Notes under the pieces: generated by a model
Told to the model about the DNA's origin: nothing
Database searches by the model: none
What the model saw: the letters and a program-made list of their open reading frames with translations, nothing else
NCBI RefSeq assembly: GCF_947489755.1
Contig: NZ_CANLFB010000007.1
Span: 1-64,000 of the forward strand
DNA: 64,000 nucleotides
Origin: an uncultured Psychromonas sp.
Lineage (GTDB): Bacteria; Pseudomonadota; Gammaproteobacteria; Enterobacterales; Psychromonadaceae
Reading direction: 5' to 3'
Position numbers and translations under genes: made by a program
Shown here: piece after piece, positions 16,641 to 26,103 of the stretch
How positions within the stretch are numbered: the first letter of the stretch is position 1
Layout: every line of letters begins with the position of its first letter

Positions 16641-17105
16641 TTAAGTGAGTTCACTCAAACTTTTGATGATGCGTATATTATCAGGCGCTATTTGAACACT
16701 ATTTGGCGTAAACCAGATAGGCGTAATACCGACAGAAATAGCGGGTTCAATGTCTTTTACAAAGGAATCGCCGACCATGGTGATATCCAAGACAGGAACC
16801 GGAAAGGTTGAAATAATCGCATTAAGAAATGCTGCCGTTCCTTTATCTATCCCTATATTTTCTTTGCAAAAATAACCTAAAATATATTGGCTTAGCTGAG
16901 CACGCTCAAAGGCTGCTTTTATTTCCTGTTCAGTTGAGTCAGCGGCGCCTGTGGCTATATAAATTTTAGCTGTTTGGGATAAAACAGCCAATGTTTCTCT
17001 TGCGCCTTCGATCGCTTCCACTGTTTCCCATTCACACATCTTTCCTGTGTTTTGAGGGAAATCAACCATTAACGTATCACCCCAATCAAACAGGTAGACA
17101 TTCAT
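16641..17105 (-). CDS. HAD-superfamily hydrolase
   Basis: A short (154-residue) HAD phosphatase. The first motif reads VYLFDWGDTLMVD, where the usual DxD has become D-W-G-D, which still gives Asp at both catalytic positions (DxxD-like spacing should be checked against the family; DWGDTL is common in this subfamily). Later motifs are IYIATGA and ITMVGDSFVKDIEPAISVGI. The small size implies only a minimal cap. Substrate is unknown; cotranscription with a 5'-nucleotidase suggests a phosphorylated metabolite. Confidence 0.8.
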   Translation of the reverse strand: MNVYLFDWGDTLMVDFPQNTGKMCEWETVEAIEGARETLAVLSQTAKIYIATGAADSTEQEIKAAFERAQLSQYILGYFCKENIGIDKGTAAFLNAIISTFPVPVLDITMVGDSFVKDIEPAISVGITPIWFTPNSVQIAPDNIRIIKSLSELT

Positions 17106-17424
17106 CGTAACCGTTCCTTTTATGTGTTTAATGCCAAGTATTTAAAGTTAGTATATGAAACTACTTTTTTATAGTTAACGTTAATAGACAGTATCAAATT
17201 TAATCGTTTAATCAATGGCTTAAATAGTGGTTAGCATTACAAATACAGTTAGGGTAAAAAACTCCATTGGTTAGCCTTCTCAATCACAGTTTAACTTAAG
17301 ATAAAGCCTGTAAAAATAACCGCATAAAAGAGGCTTTATATTGACTGTTTAGCCCGTAACACGCTATTGTTCAGCTTCCTTTGGATATAGCATTAAAGCT
17401 ATGCATTTTTGTCTTATAGAAAGT
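17106..17424. other. Upstream region of the cobalamin operon
   Basis: No gene is seen. An inverted repeat ATAAAGCCT/AGGCTTTAT lies at 17301-17309 and 17331-17339. TTGACT (17341-17346) and TATTGT (17365-17370), 18 bases apart, are a plausible promoter for the riboswitch transcript. The promoter of the divergent HAD gene must also be here. Confidence 0.4.
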
Positions 17425-17640
17425 TAAGATATAAGTGTTTGGGAACTTGGTTAAAAGCCAAGGCTGCCCCCGCAACGGTAAAGCAATTAAAATATTATTT
17501 TGCTAAGCCCGGATACCAAACCACAGGATGATACTTGCTCTTGAAGTAAGTACCGTGGTGTTGCGGAGGGCTTCACCGGCTGGTCTGCTTTTATTGATAA
17601 TGAGTATGTAAATATTATTAAATAAAAGTAACCATCTCCT
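17425..17640 (+). promoter_or_regulatory. Cobalamin riboswitch
   Basis: The conserved core is unmistakable: GGGAACTTGGTTAAAAGCC (17441-17459), then GGCTGCCCCCGCAACGGTAA (17462-17481) and the B12-box-like AAGCCCGGATACC (17505-17517). GTTTGG (17437-17442) and CCAAAC (17516-17521) close the outer stem. The downstream 17550-17640 is GC-richer and can form alternative pairings, so it is the likely expression platform. It should shut down the cobalt-transport and B12 operon when adenosylcobalamin is plentiful. Confidence 0.93.
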
Positions 17641-17682
17641 CCACAACTTCGCCTGTTCATTACTCAGACGGAGATTTTCCTT

Positions 17683-18519
17683 TTGCTAAACGTAAAAAGT
17701 ACTAAACCAACTTCCTATTTAAAGCCATTGTTGACTGCAATATCTATTGCTACAGCCAGTATGCTTTCATTTTCAGCGAATGCACATTTTCAAATGCTTT
17801 ATACCCCGAATTTATTGCATGAAAAAGGCGGCGCAATAACCTTAAAAATGCCTTTTACTCATCCTGCCTCGAGTGGTCATGTGATGGCGGTGGATAAACC
17901 CGAAGCTTTTTATATGATTAAAAAAGGTAAAAAAACTGATTTAATCGATACTATTTCTGATATCGAATGGGAAAGCTCGGTCGATAAAGGTCATGCTTAC
18001 CAAGCAGATGTTAAATTGCGCGGATTAGGTGACTACGTCTTTATTGCACAACCTTCTCCTTATTTTGAAGCAGAAGAAGATAGTTACATTCAACAAATCA
18101 CTAAAACGATTGTTAATGTTGGCAACCTACCTACCGACTGGAATACAGATTTCGGATTGAGTGCTGAAATTGTGCCATTAACTAAGCCTTATGCTATTTA
18201 TGAAGGTGGTATTTTTAGTGCTGTGGTTAAATCAAGAGGCAAGTCCGTCCCTTTTGCTGCCATTGAAGTTGAATTCATGAACTACGCACCAGATATGCAA
18301 AAAAATCATTTTGCTAAAGAGCCTATCATGACACCGCCTTCGGACGTATTCGTGACACAAACTATCTACGCTGATGCGAACGGTACTTTCCACTTTTCAT
18401 TATTGAAAGCCGGTCAGTGGGGATTTGCTGCGTTAGGCGTAGGGGAAGAGAAAACCTACAAAGGCAAAGAACTTTCACAGGATGCGGTTATTTGGGTGCA
18501 AGCAACTAAGCTACCATAG
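17683..18519 (+). CDS. DUF4198 periplasmic protein, NikK-like accessory of cobalt ECF transporter
   Basis: A 278-residue exported protein with a signal peptide ending SFSANA and then HFQMLYTP, typical of DUF4198. Such proteins (NikK) accompany nickel/cobalt ECF importers and may deliver metal to the M subunit; the mature N-terminal His is a likely ligand. The start is TTG at 17683 with GGAG ten bases upstream; the reading of the signal peptide supports this frame. It is the first gene after the cobalamin riboswitch, so the metal is expected to be cobalt rather than nickel. A hairpin and T tract separate it from cbiM. Confidence 0.82.
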   Translation: MLNVKSTKPTSYLKPLLTAISIATASMLSFSANAHFQMLYTPNLLHEKGGAITLKMPFTHPASSGHVMAVDKPEAFYMIKKGKKTDLIDTISDIEWESSVDKGHAYQADVKLRGLGDYVFIAQPSPYFEAEEDSYIQQITKTIVNVGNLPTDWNTDFGLSAEIVPLTKPYAIYEGGIFSAVVKSRGKSVPFAAIEVEFMNYAPDMQKNHFAKEPIMTPPSDVFVTQTIYADANGTFHFSLLKAGQWGFAALGVGEEKTYKGKELSQDAVIWVQATKLP

Positions 18520-18538
18520 CTTTTAAGTTGTTTTATTT

Positions 18539-18578
18539 GGCTTGATAACTATATATATCAAGCCACATCATTTTTTTT
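18539..18578 (+). terminator. Hairpin with T tract between DUF4198 gene and cbiM
   Basis: GGCTTGATA (18539-18547) and TATCAAGCC (18556-18564) form a perfect 9-bp stem; eight T residues begin six bases later. The gap between stem and T tract suggests a partial terminator that lowers expression of the downstream genes relative to the binding protein. Confidence 0.55.
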
Positions 18579-18679
18579 AATAAAAGTTTGCTCTAGTCAG
18601 GCTTTGTAAATTATTGAACTATTTAGTTTTTGAAATATGTAAATGTTGAAATGTTAACTAAACAGTAAAAAGGTAAATT

Positions 18680-19288
18680 ATGCATATTGTTGATGGAGCA
18701 TTATCATCTCCCGTGTTGATAACTGGCGCCGTGCTAACCGTTATTGGGGTTTTTATTGGTCTTAAGAAAATGGATTATGATCATTTACCATTAGTGGGTG
18801 TATTAGCATCGGTATTTTTTATTGCTTCTTATATTCACTTACCACTGGGGTTTTCGAGCGTACATCTGATCATGAATGGTTTATTGGGCATTCTATTGGG
18901 TTGGGTTGCGTTTCCTGCCTTATTAGTTGCGCTGTTATTACAGGTTATTTTCTTTGGGTTCGGTGGTTTATTGGTGCTCGGCGTGAATACACTGAATATT
19001 GCCTTGCCTGCCGTGATTATTTATTACCTTTGTTACAGAGGTATTCGCCATGAAAGTGCTAAAGTCGCTGCTATTTGGGGAGCAATGGGTGGTGCAGGTG
19101 CAATTATTATTACCTCATTGATGGTGGCATTTTCCTTAGCATTATCTGGTGAGTCATTTGTATTAGCTGCGAAAGCGGTATTACCGGCACATATTCCGAT
19201 TATGATCATCGAAGGGTTTGTTTCTTATGCGGCTGTTTATTTAATTCATACCGTTAAACCTGAATTTATTACTAAGGATGCTCATTAA
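18680..19288 (+). CDS. cbiM: Cobalt ECF transporter S component CbiM
   Basis: A 202-residue membrane protein, the substrate-binding component of the cobalt importer. It begins MHIVDGALSSPVL, where the N-terminal Met-His-Ile and following loop form the metal site of CbiM/NikM proteins. A second conserved histidine is in FSSVHLIMNGLLG (near residue 60), followed by FGGLLVLGVNTLNIALPA. About six membrane spans. A good AAAAGGTAAATT site precedes the ATG. Its stop overlaps the next start by one base. The riboswitch upstream supports cobalt rather than nickel. Confidence 0.93.
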   Translation: MHIVDGALSSPVLITGAVLTVIGVFIGLKKMDYDHLPLVGVLASVFFIASYIHLPLGFSSVHLIMNGLLGILLGWVAFPALLVALLLQVIFFGFGGLLVLGVNTLNIALPAVIIYYLCYRGIRHESAKVAAIWGAMGGAGAIIITSLMVAFSLALSGESFVLAAKAVLPAHIPIMIIEGFVSYAAVYLIHTVKPEFITKDAH

Positions 19289-19980
19289 TGAAACAACGGA
19301 TTAAACTAATGAAAGCAAATGCTTTATATACTGCTCTGCTATCTCTTTTCTTATCTATTTCATTAGGGTTTAGTTCACTTGCTAGTGCACATAATGTAGT
19401 AGGTGGCGTTTACGCTGAAGGTTTTACTATTGAAGGTGAAGCTGGATTTTCAAATGGGTCTATGGCCAATGCGGGTACTGTCGTTAAAGTTTCGGATACC
19501 TCTGGAACACCGCTTGGTGAAGCGATGACTGATGATGAAGGTTACTTTGTTTTTATCGCTAAGAAACGCATTACCCATGTTTTTGAAATTAACATGGGAG
19601 CAGGGCATATCTTAAAAATGCAATTACCTGCGGAAGAACTGCCTGATAATTTAGATGATAAATCAGCTTCTCTGCCAAGCTCTAATGCTTTAGCTTCTAC
19701 AAGCGACATAACACAAACCTCTGTTAGTGATGGGCAAGTTGTAAAGACTAATCAAGCGACGAATAATCAAACTGTCACTCAAAAACAAATTCAAAACCAA
19801 ATTACACCGCTGATGTTAGAAAAAGCGATAGCTAAACAAATAAAACCATTACGCAGAGAAATTAGTGCGTTAAAAGAAAAATCAGGACTGCGCGATATTA
19901 TCGGTGGTATTGGTTATATCTTTGGTTTATTAGGGTTAGTTGCCTTTTTACGTGAGCGTAAATTAAAGGCAAAACAATAA
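19288..19980 (+). CDS. NikL/CbiN-position accessory subunit of cobalt ECF transporter
   Basis: A 230-residue protein in the place normally held by cbiN but not CbiN-like. It has a signal or anchor helix (about residues 12-35), a beta-rich carboxypeptidase-regulatory-like domain (about 38-105, with GFTIEGEAGFSNGS and MTDDEGYFVF), a Gln/Thr-rich linker and one C-terminal span (DIIGGIGYIFGLLGLVAFL). This layout matches NikL, the accessory component of NikKMLQO nickel importers. It is coupled to cbiM and cbiQ by one-base overlaps. It likely helps metal loading from the DUF4198 protein. Confidence 0.78.
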   Translation: MKQRIKLMKANALYTALLSLFLSISLGFSSLASAHNVVGGVYAEGFTIEGEAGFSNGSMANAGTVVKVSDTSGTPLGEAMTDDEGYFVFIAKKRITHVFEINMGAGHILKMQLPAEELPDNLDDKSASLPSSNALASTSDITQTSVSDGQVVKTNQATNNQTVTQKQIQNQITPLMLEKAIAKQIKPLRREISALKEKSGLRDIIGGIGYIFGLLGLVAFLRERKLKAKQ

Positions 19981-20774
19981 TGTCCCAAGGTCTAGAGCAT
20001 AGCCTGACATCTTGGTCTGGTCAGGCATTAAAACATCAAGCATCATGGATTGATGATATTGATGCACGCGTACGCGTTGTTTGTTCTGGACTCTTTGCGT
20101 TAGTGGTTGTGTCGAGTCAGTATTTTGTACCGGCATTATTAGGTTTGTTATGTGCTTTTTTATTAGTTAAATCTAGTAAGCTTAATATTAAGCGTACTTT
20201 ACGTCGTGTTGTCGCGATGGATTTATTTATGCTGATGCTGATTTGTGTACTCCCTTTTACCACACCAGGCGATGCTATTTTTACCGTGTTTGGATTGACC
20301 GCAAGTTGGCAAGGGTTGTTCCATGCATTATTGATTACCGTTAAAGCGAATGCTGTATTATTGGTGTTATTTTCATTAGTTGCGACCATGAGTGCTTCAA
20401 CCTTAGGTCATGCACTTGCACATCTTAAAGTACCTGATAAATTGGTTCACTTGATGTTGTTTATGGTGCGTTATTTAGATGTGATCAGCCAAGAATATAA
20501 GAAGATGCGACGTGCTATGCAAGCACGTGCTTTTGTATTACGTACTAACAGACATACTTGGAAAAGCATTGGTTATCTATTTGGTATGTTACTCATTCGC
20601 TCAGTAGAACGAGCGGAACGTATTTCAGATGCAATGAAGTGCCGTGGTTTTTGTGGTCGCTATTATCTTAATGATGAGATGAAAATAGGGCGCGTAGATG
20701 TTGTTTTTAGTGTCACTTTTTTGTGTTTTTTAGGGCTGTTGATAGGGCTCAATGTTAATGACTTATTCAGGTAA
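19980..20774 (+). CDS. cbiQ: Cobalt ECF transporter T component CbiQ
   Basis: The 264-residue transmembrane coupling subunit. It has five or six hydrophobic spans and the two ECF-T cytoplasmic coupling motifs: RRAMQARAF (about residues 176-184) and SDAMKCRGF (about 217-225), both containing the A-R-G/A-type sequence that contacts the ATPase. The start overlaps the previous stop (TAATG). Confidence 0.92.
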   Translation: MSQGLEHSLTSWSGQALKHQASWIDDIDARVRVVCSGLFALVVVSSQYFVPALLGLLCAFLLVKSSKLNIKRTLRRVVAMDLFMLMLICVLPFTTPGDAIFTVFGLTASWQGLFHALLITVKANAVLLVLFSLVATMSASTLGHALAHLKVPDKLVHLMLFMVRYLDVISQEYKKMRRAMQARAFVLRTNRHTWKSIGYLFGMLLIRSVERAERISDAMKCRGFCGRYYLNDEMKIGRVDVVFSVTFLCFLGLLIGLNVNDLFR

Positions 20775-20778
20775 ACCT

Positions 20779-21468
20779 ATGATTAAAATTGCGCCCCCAT
20801 TGATTGAAATTAATAATCTTAGTTATGCTTACCCGAGACGTGGCAGTGTATTGAAGGATGTTAACTTTGCTTTATTTGAAAGCGAACGTGTAGTGATAAA
20901 CGGTGATAATGGCGCCGGAAAAACAACCTTATTACACCTGATTGTAGGTTTGAAAAAAGCGAAGCAAGGTGACATTGTTGGTTTTGGTGAAATCTGTAAA
21001 ACAGAAAAACAGTTTAATCAATTACGCGCTAAAGCTGGATTATTATTTCAAGACCCTGATGATCAATTATTTTGTCCTACTGTGTTAGAAGATGTCATGT
21101 TTGGACCGCTTAATTTAGGTTTTACTAAACAACAAGCTATTGAAAAATCATTACAGACATTGAACGATTTAGGTATGCAGGGCTTTGAATCACGTATTAC
21201 GCATCAACTGTCTGGTGGTGAAAAACGCATGATCACACTAGCAAGTGTACTTGTGATGGAACCAAAAGTATTAATTCTAGACGAACCCACTAATGCGCTA
21301 GATGAAAAAGCAAAAACACGTTTAGTCAATGTGTTGCAAGCTTTACCACAGGCGATGATTATTATCTCTCACGATAAGTTGTTTTCAGATAAATTAGCAA
21401 CAAGACAACTTAATCTTAAAGATGGTTTGTTAACGGAACAGTTAGCCGCAACGGTAGCAGTAGCGTAG
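20779..21468 (+). CDS. cbiO: Cobalt ECF transporter ATPase CbiO
   Basis: The 229-residue energising ATPase. I choose ATG 20779, four bases after the cbiQ stop and after AGGTAAACCT, over an ATG at 20752 that would overlap cbiQ by 23 bases. Walker A GDNGAGKTT is near residues 41-49, the Q-loop LLFQDPDDQLF near 88-98, signature LSGGEKRM near 140, and Walker B VLILDEPTNALD. The Q-loop DPDDQ form is typical of ECF ATPases. A single ATPase implies a homodimer. Confidence 0.93.
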   Translation: MIKIAPPLIEINNLSYAYPRRGSVLKDVNFALFESERVVINGDNGAGKTTLLHLIVGLKKAKQGDIVGFGEICKTEKQFNQLRAKAGLLFQDPDDQLFCPTVLEDVMFGPLNLGFTKQQAIEKSLQTLNDLGMQGFESRITHQLSGGEKRMITLASVLVMEPKVLILDEPTNALDEKAKTRLVNVLQALPQAMIIISHDKLFSDKLATRQLNLKDGLLTEQLAATVAVA

Positions 21469-21487
21469 GTTACTGTAATAGATAATT

Positions 21488-23353
21488 ATGATGAATAAAT
21501 ACGATGAGCAAAAGACGATGAATCAAGAGCAACAAGAAGTCATTTTTCCTTTTAGTGCTGTACAAGGTCAACCCTTGTTTAAGCTCGCATTATTGCTTGC
21601 GACGGTTAATCCTTTGATTGGCGGTGTGTTGATATCTGGACCTCGTGGTAGTGCTAAATCAACCTTAGCCCGTGCAGTTGCTGAGTTATTACCGGTTACA
21701 GAAAACATAACGCCAGAGTTTGTAACATTGCCTTTAGGTGCAAGCGAAGAGATGCTCATTGGCACCTTGGATTTAGACCACGTATTAAAAGATAAAAAAA
21801 TTAAGTTTTCTCCTGGTCTATTGAAAAAAGCACATACTGGCGTGCTATACGTCGATGAAGTTAATTTGTTGCCGGATCACCTTGTGGATCAGTTACTCGA
21901 TGTTGCTAGTAGTGGCGTTAACCTTGTTGAACGAGATGGCGTGAGCCATCGTCATGATGCGCGTTTTACGCTAATTGGCACCATGAATCCCGATGAAGGT
22001 GAACTACGCCCACAATTGAAAGATCGTTTTGGTTTGATGGTTGAATTAAATAATATTTATAGCATCGAAGAACGTATTAGCATTGTTAAAGCACGCCAAT
22101 CCTTTGAGAAAGATAAAGTCGCTTTTTGTGATAATTACCAAGCGAAGCAAATACTATTACAACAACAAATAAGTGATGCGCAAGAGTTACTCCCAAGTGT
22201 GAACTGTGACGATGCTTGTTTAATTGAAATCGCAACGCGTTGTCAGCAAGCTAATGTAGATGGGTTACGTGCCGATATTATGATGCACCGAGCGAGTTTA
22301 ACGCATGCTGCCTGGTGTGGTAGAAAAGCAGTGACCTTTGAAGATATTGAACAAGTTGCGCCATTAGTGTTAGTGCACCGTCAGCAACATCTTGGTTCAA
22401 CGCCACCTCCATCATCTCCACCACAGTCGCCATCACCTTCAGATAAACCATCAGAAAAAAATAATAGCGGTGGTTTTTCACGACCTCAAGCACCTCAAAA
22501 AAATGATTCACAAACACCCTTGGGATCTAAGCCCGAGCAACAAAATATAGAGCAGGATCGTCAATCAACTGATGATCCTTCTAATGAGACTGATAATGTT
22601 GGAGAATGGGGGGCAATGCCACCTCAAGCTGGCGAAAAACAAAAAACTGATGAAGCTGTAAAACTAGAGCTGCCGAGTTTACAACCTCATTCTTTAAAAG
22701 AAGCGTTAAACTCAACATTATTAACTGAAGCATTTAATAAAAATAAGCAGGGTAATACGAGTAAAGGTGAGAAAAAATCAACTTTAGTGAGTAATAAACC
22801 AGATTGGTTTAATACCTTAACCAAAAGTCTGGGGCAGTGGCCTCCAGCGCAGTTTTCCTTCAAAAAAGTAAATACAGGTGAACACAAATTACATCTTATT
22901 TTATTAGACACTTCTGCGTCTACGTTAAGTGATAGTTTGTCAGCAATTGCTAAATCAGTGGTGATGAATATTACTGATAATGCCTATATTAATCGCGATA
23001 AAATTAGCTTGTTAGGATTTGGTAATAATAATGTCGATACTATTATTAAAGCAGGGCGCGCACCCAAAAAAGTGACTAGTTTATTAGATGACATTAGCGC
23101 ATTAGGTGGCACTCCTTTACGGCTTATTTTAGAAAAAGCTGGCCAAAGTATTAAGCAACTTAGCCAACAGTATCCTGGCGTCTCTCTTTTTTGTTATTTA
23201 ATAACCGATGGTCGTAGTCGTGCTGACATCGATGATTTAAAATTAAATATTCCCACATTATTAATTGATATTGAATATGCGCCAATAAAGCGTGGACGTG
23301 GGCAAGTATTAGCGAATCAATTAGATGCACAATACTTTGCGATTTCATCTTAA
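21488..23353 (+). CDS. ChlI/ChlD-type fused AAA+ and VWA protein, putative cobaltochelatase subunit
   Basis: A 621-residue fusion. The N-terminal AAA+ domain (about residues 10-300) has Walker A GPRGSAKST, VLYVDEVNLLPDH and GTMNPDEGELRPQLKDRFGL, as in magnesium chelatase subunit I. A Pro/Ser/Gln-rich acidic linker (about 305-380) follows, typical of subunit D. The C-terminal VWA domain (about 465-620) has the MIDAS motif LLDTSAS and GGTPL. With CobN encoded 10 kb downstream in the same operon, it is the likely ATPase partner (replacing CobS and CobT) for cobalt insertion. The ATG at 21488 has a weak site; the ATG at 21518 is an alternative start. Confidence 0.85.
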   Translation: MMNKYDEQKTMNQEQQEVIFPFSAVQGQPLFKLALLLATVNPLIGGVLISGPRGSAKSTLARAVAELLPVTENITPEFVTLPLGASEEMLIGTLDLDHVLKDKKIKFSPGLLKKAHTGVLYVDEVNLLPDHLVDQLLDVASSGVNLVERDGVSHRHDARFTLIGTMNPDEGELRPQLKDRFGLMVELNNIYSIEERISIVKARQSFEKDKVAFCDNYQAKQILLQQQISDAQELLPSVNCDDACLIEIATRCQQANVDGLRADIMMHRASLTHAAWCGRKAVTFEDIEQVAPLVLVHRQQHLGSTPPPSSPPQSPSPSDKPSEKNNSGGFSRPQAPQKNDSQTPLGSKPEQQNIEQDRQSTDDPSNETDNVGEWGAMPPQAGEKQKTDEAVKLELPSLQPHSLKEALNSTLLTEAFNKNKQGNTSKGEKKSTLVSNKPDWFNTLTKSLGQWPPAQFSFKKVNTGEHKLHLILLDTSASTLSDSLSAIAKSVVMNITDNAYINRDKISLLGFGNNNVDTIIKAGRAPKKVTSLLDDISALGGTPLRLILEKAGQSIKQLSQQYPGVSLFCYLITDGRSRADIDDLKLNIPTLLIDIEYAPIKRGRGQVLANQLDAQYFAISS

Positions 23354-23418
23354 GCAAAGCAAAAAGATACTTATGTACGACGAAATAAGCTGTTAATTAT
23401 GAATAGTAGGAAATAGAG

Positions 23419-24909
23419 ATGACAGAAAAAGCAAGTTGCCCCGCATTATTTTTAGCCGCTCCGGCGTCAGGGCAAGGTAAAACAACCATTACTTCGGCAA
23501 TTGCTCGTTACTTTACTGAGCAAGGCAAAGTGGTACGTGTTTTTAAGACTGGACCTGATTATCTTGATCCGCAAATACTAGCGCAAGCATCACATGGCCA
23601 TGTTGAACAGTTAGACATGTGGATGGCAGGCGAGAACTATTGCCAGCAAAAATTGTATGAAGCAGCACAAGAAGCCGACCTTATTTTAGTCGAAGGCGCG
23701 ATGGGGTTATTTGATGGCGAACCTTCAAGTGCCGACCTAGCTGCTCGTTTTAATATCCCTGTTGCGATTGTGATGGATGTAAAGGGCATGGCACAAACCG
23801 CAGCGGCTGTTGCGATTGGTCTTGCTAACTTTCGTGATGATTATAGTTGCTATGGTTTAATCGCTAATAATTGTAGCAGTGAACGCCATGCTCAATTAAT
23901 TAGAGATGCATTGGCTGAACAATTACCGTTATTAGCATGCCTTAAAAAAGACGCTGATATTGCCTTACCTGAGCGTCATCTAGGATTAGTACAAGCCAGT
24001 GAAGTCTTTGATGAGCTAGAAGAAAAATTTACATTGGGTTGTGAATGGTTAGCTGATGGTGTCGCCCGCGCTAATGGCAATGAAAGGTCTGAAAGCCCGT
24101 TACTCACATTACCGTCAAGTGTTGATTTCTATGCAGGAAAACCTGAAAAAGTAGGCAAGTTACTTGAAGGCAAAAAGATTGCTATTGCCCGTGACCTGGC
24201 TTTTAGTTTCATCTACCAAGCTAATACGCGATTATTAGAAGAGATGGGCGCTACACTGCATTATTTCTCTCCGCTAAAAGACACCCAATTACCAGAGTCT
24301 GATGCTTTATGGTTACCCGGCGGTTACCCTGAATTATATGCACAGCAACTTGCGGCTAATACCCAATTACAAACACAAATTTCTGATTTTTATGATGCAG
24401 GTAAACCGCTGCTCGCTGAGTGTGGTGGTTTTCTCTATTGTTTAAATGAGCTGGTGGATCTCGATAACAAACATCATAAAATGTGTGGTGTGTTAAATGG
24501 TCAAGGCAGTATGTCAGGTAAGCGCGGTTGTCAGGGCATGCAAAAAGCCATGTTACCGGAAGGTGAAATACATGGACATGCACATCATCGATCTCGTGCA
24601 ATAATGGAAGTAGATGCAATGGGTTACGGGCAACGTCAACGTCACCCTGCACCCGGTGAAGCTATTTATCGCGATAAGAAGTTAACGGCGAGTTACCTAC
24701 ATCTATTTTTCCCGTCTAATCCAACCTTGATTGCTGATTTGTTTACGGGAAAATTACAAGCAGTAGATCAGCAAAAATTAACGGATTGGCAAAACTACGC
24801 GACGTTAGACACTAATAAAAAGTCTGAAAGTTCAGCCTCTCCTCTCAATGCGTCAAGCGCTGCTGATCAAAAGCAAGTTGCTCATGCCGCTATGCAAGCA
24901 CAACAGTAG
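23419..24909 (+). CDS. cbiA: Cobyrinate a,c-diamide synthase
   Basis: A 496-residue glutamine-dependent amidase that converts cobyrinate to its a,c-diamide with ATP. The N-terminal synthetase domain shows LAAPASGQGKTTI (P-loop near residues 12-22), KTGPDYLDP and EGAMGLFDG. The C-terminal class I GATase domain has the nucleophile Cys in LLAECGGFLYC (near residue 335) and HGHAHHRS further on. It is slightly longer than the 460-residue norm because of an Ala/Gln-rich tail (about 470-496). Gene order places it before cbiD, ten bases apart. Confidence 0.93.
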   Translation: MTEKASCPALFLAAPASGQGKTTITSAIARYFTEQGKVVRVFKTGPDYLDPQILAQASHGHVEQLDMWMAGENYCQQKLYEAAQEADLILVEGAMGLFDGEPSSADLAARFNIPVAIVMDVKGMAQTAAAVAIGLANFRDDYSCYGLIANNCSSERHAQLIRDALAEQLPLLACLKKDADIALPERHLGLVQASEVFDELEEKFTLGCEWLADGVARANGNERSESPLLTLPSSVDFYAGKPEKVGKLLEGKKIAIARDLAFSFIYQANTRLLEEMGATLHYFSPLKDTQLPESDALWLPGGYPELYAQQLAANTQLQTQISDFYDAGKPLLAECGGFLYCLNELVDLDNKHHKMCGVLNGQGSMSGKRGCQGMQKAMLPEGEIHGHAHHRSRAIMEVDAMGYGQRQRHPAPGEAIYRDKKLTASYLHLFFPSNPTLIADLFTGKLQAVDQQKLTDWQNYATLDTNKKSESSASPLNASSAADQKQVAHAAMQAQQ

Positions 24910-24918
24910 GAAACGTTT

Positions 24919-26103
24919 ATGTGGCCTGAATCGAGCGAAACAGAACAACCATTACGTAATGGTTTAACAACAGGAAGTTGTGCGACAGCTTGTTGTGTTG
25001 CTGCTGTACGCTCGTTATTGGCAAAAAAACAACCCAACAGTGTTGAAATTACCTTACCGCGCGGAGAACAAGTTGATCTGGATATCATCAGTTATCAACC
25101 TATTGATAATGGTATTCGTACTAGCACCATTAAAGATGCTGGCGACGATCCTGATGCGACTCATGGTGCGACCTTGTTTGTTGAATTACGGTTAACTGCT
25201 GAACAAGGTATTAAATTTAAAGCCGCAGAAGGTGTGGGGACAGTGACTCGAGAAGGCTTAGTACTGGCCATCGGTGAGCCTGCTATCAATCCTGTGCCCC
25301 GTAAAATGATGGTCGAGCATCTTGAACATTATGCGCTAGCTTATCAATATAACGGTGGTTTTGAAGTGTCAGTGGGCATTGAAAATGGCGAACAGATTTC
25401 TCTGAATACCATGAACAGTCGTTTGGGTATTCTTGGTGGTTTATCTATTTTAGGCACAACTGGTATTGTGCGTCCTTATTCTTGTGCTGCTTATATTGCT
25501 TCCATTCATCAAGGTATCGATGTTGCTCGTGCCAATAACTTTACTCATTTGGCTGCTTCGACAGGTGTTGCTAGTGAGCATGCCATTAAAGCATTTTATC
25601 AAATGAATGAAGTGAGCTTAATTGAAATGGGTGACTTTGTTGGGGCAATGTTAAAATATTTACGCCGTGAAAAAGTCGATCCAAAAACAGGTAACCGCAT
25701 TCAAAAACTCAGTATCAGTGCAGGTTTTGGGAAGTTAACTAAACTTGCAAATGGCCATTTAGACTTAAATAGTCGTCAATCGAGTATCGATTTTCAGCAA
25801 TTAGCTAATATTGCAAAATCCTTAGGTGCGTCGCAAATACTTCAACAGCAAATACTAGATGCGAACACCACTATTGAAGTGTTAAATAAAACCAAAGAAG
25901 CTGGATTAGATATTGCCACTGTCGTGTGTGTTGAAGCCTTAAAATTTGCTAAAAGTATTGTTCATGAATCTATTGAAGTAGAGGTTTGGGCCGTTGATAG
26001 AAAAGGCTTATTTGTAGCGAATAGTTACAATGATCGCTTTGATAAAAATGGACATCAGATTAAAATATTAGACGAACAATTAAAGAGTGAAGCAAAACAA
26101 TGA
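24919..26103 (+). CDS. cbiD: Cobalt-precorrin-5B C1-methyltransferase
   Basis: A 394-residue enzyme of the anaerobic (cobalt-early) corrin pathway that methylates C1. The diagnostic start LRNGLTTGSCATACCVAAV is present, with KDAGDDPDATHG and GEPAINPVPRKMM further on. CbiD has no counterpart in the aerobic pathway, so it is a marker that ring contraction here uses the cobalt-first route. It overlaps cbiJ by ATGA. Confidence 0.94.
   Translation: MWPESSETEQPLRNGLTTGSCATACCVAAVRSLLAKKQPNSVEITLPRGEQVDLDIISYQPIDNGIRTSTIKDAGDDPDATHGATLFVELRLTAEQGIKFKAAEGVGTVTREGLVLAIGEPAINPVPRKMMVEHLEHYALAYQYNGGFEVSVGIENGEQISLNTMNSRLGILGGLSILGTTGIVRPYSCAAYIASIHQGIDVARANNFTHLAASTGVASEHAIKAFYQMNEVSLIEMGDFVGAMLKYLRREKVDPKTGNRIQKLSISAGFGKLTKLANGHLDLNSRQSSIDFQQLANIAKSLGASQILQQQILDANTTIEVLNKTKEAGLDIATVVCVEALKFAKSIVHESIEVEVWAVDRKGLFVANSYNDRFDKNGHQIKILDEQLKSEAKQ

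Noticed and set aside
20752-20778. Earlier ATG for CbiO
   Set aside because: It would overlap cbiQ by 23 bases; the ATG at 20779 has a proper site and spacing.
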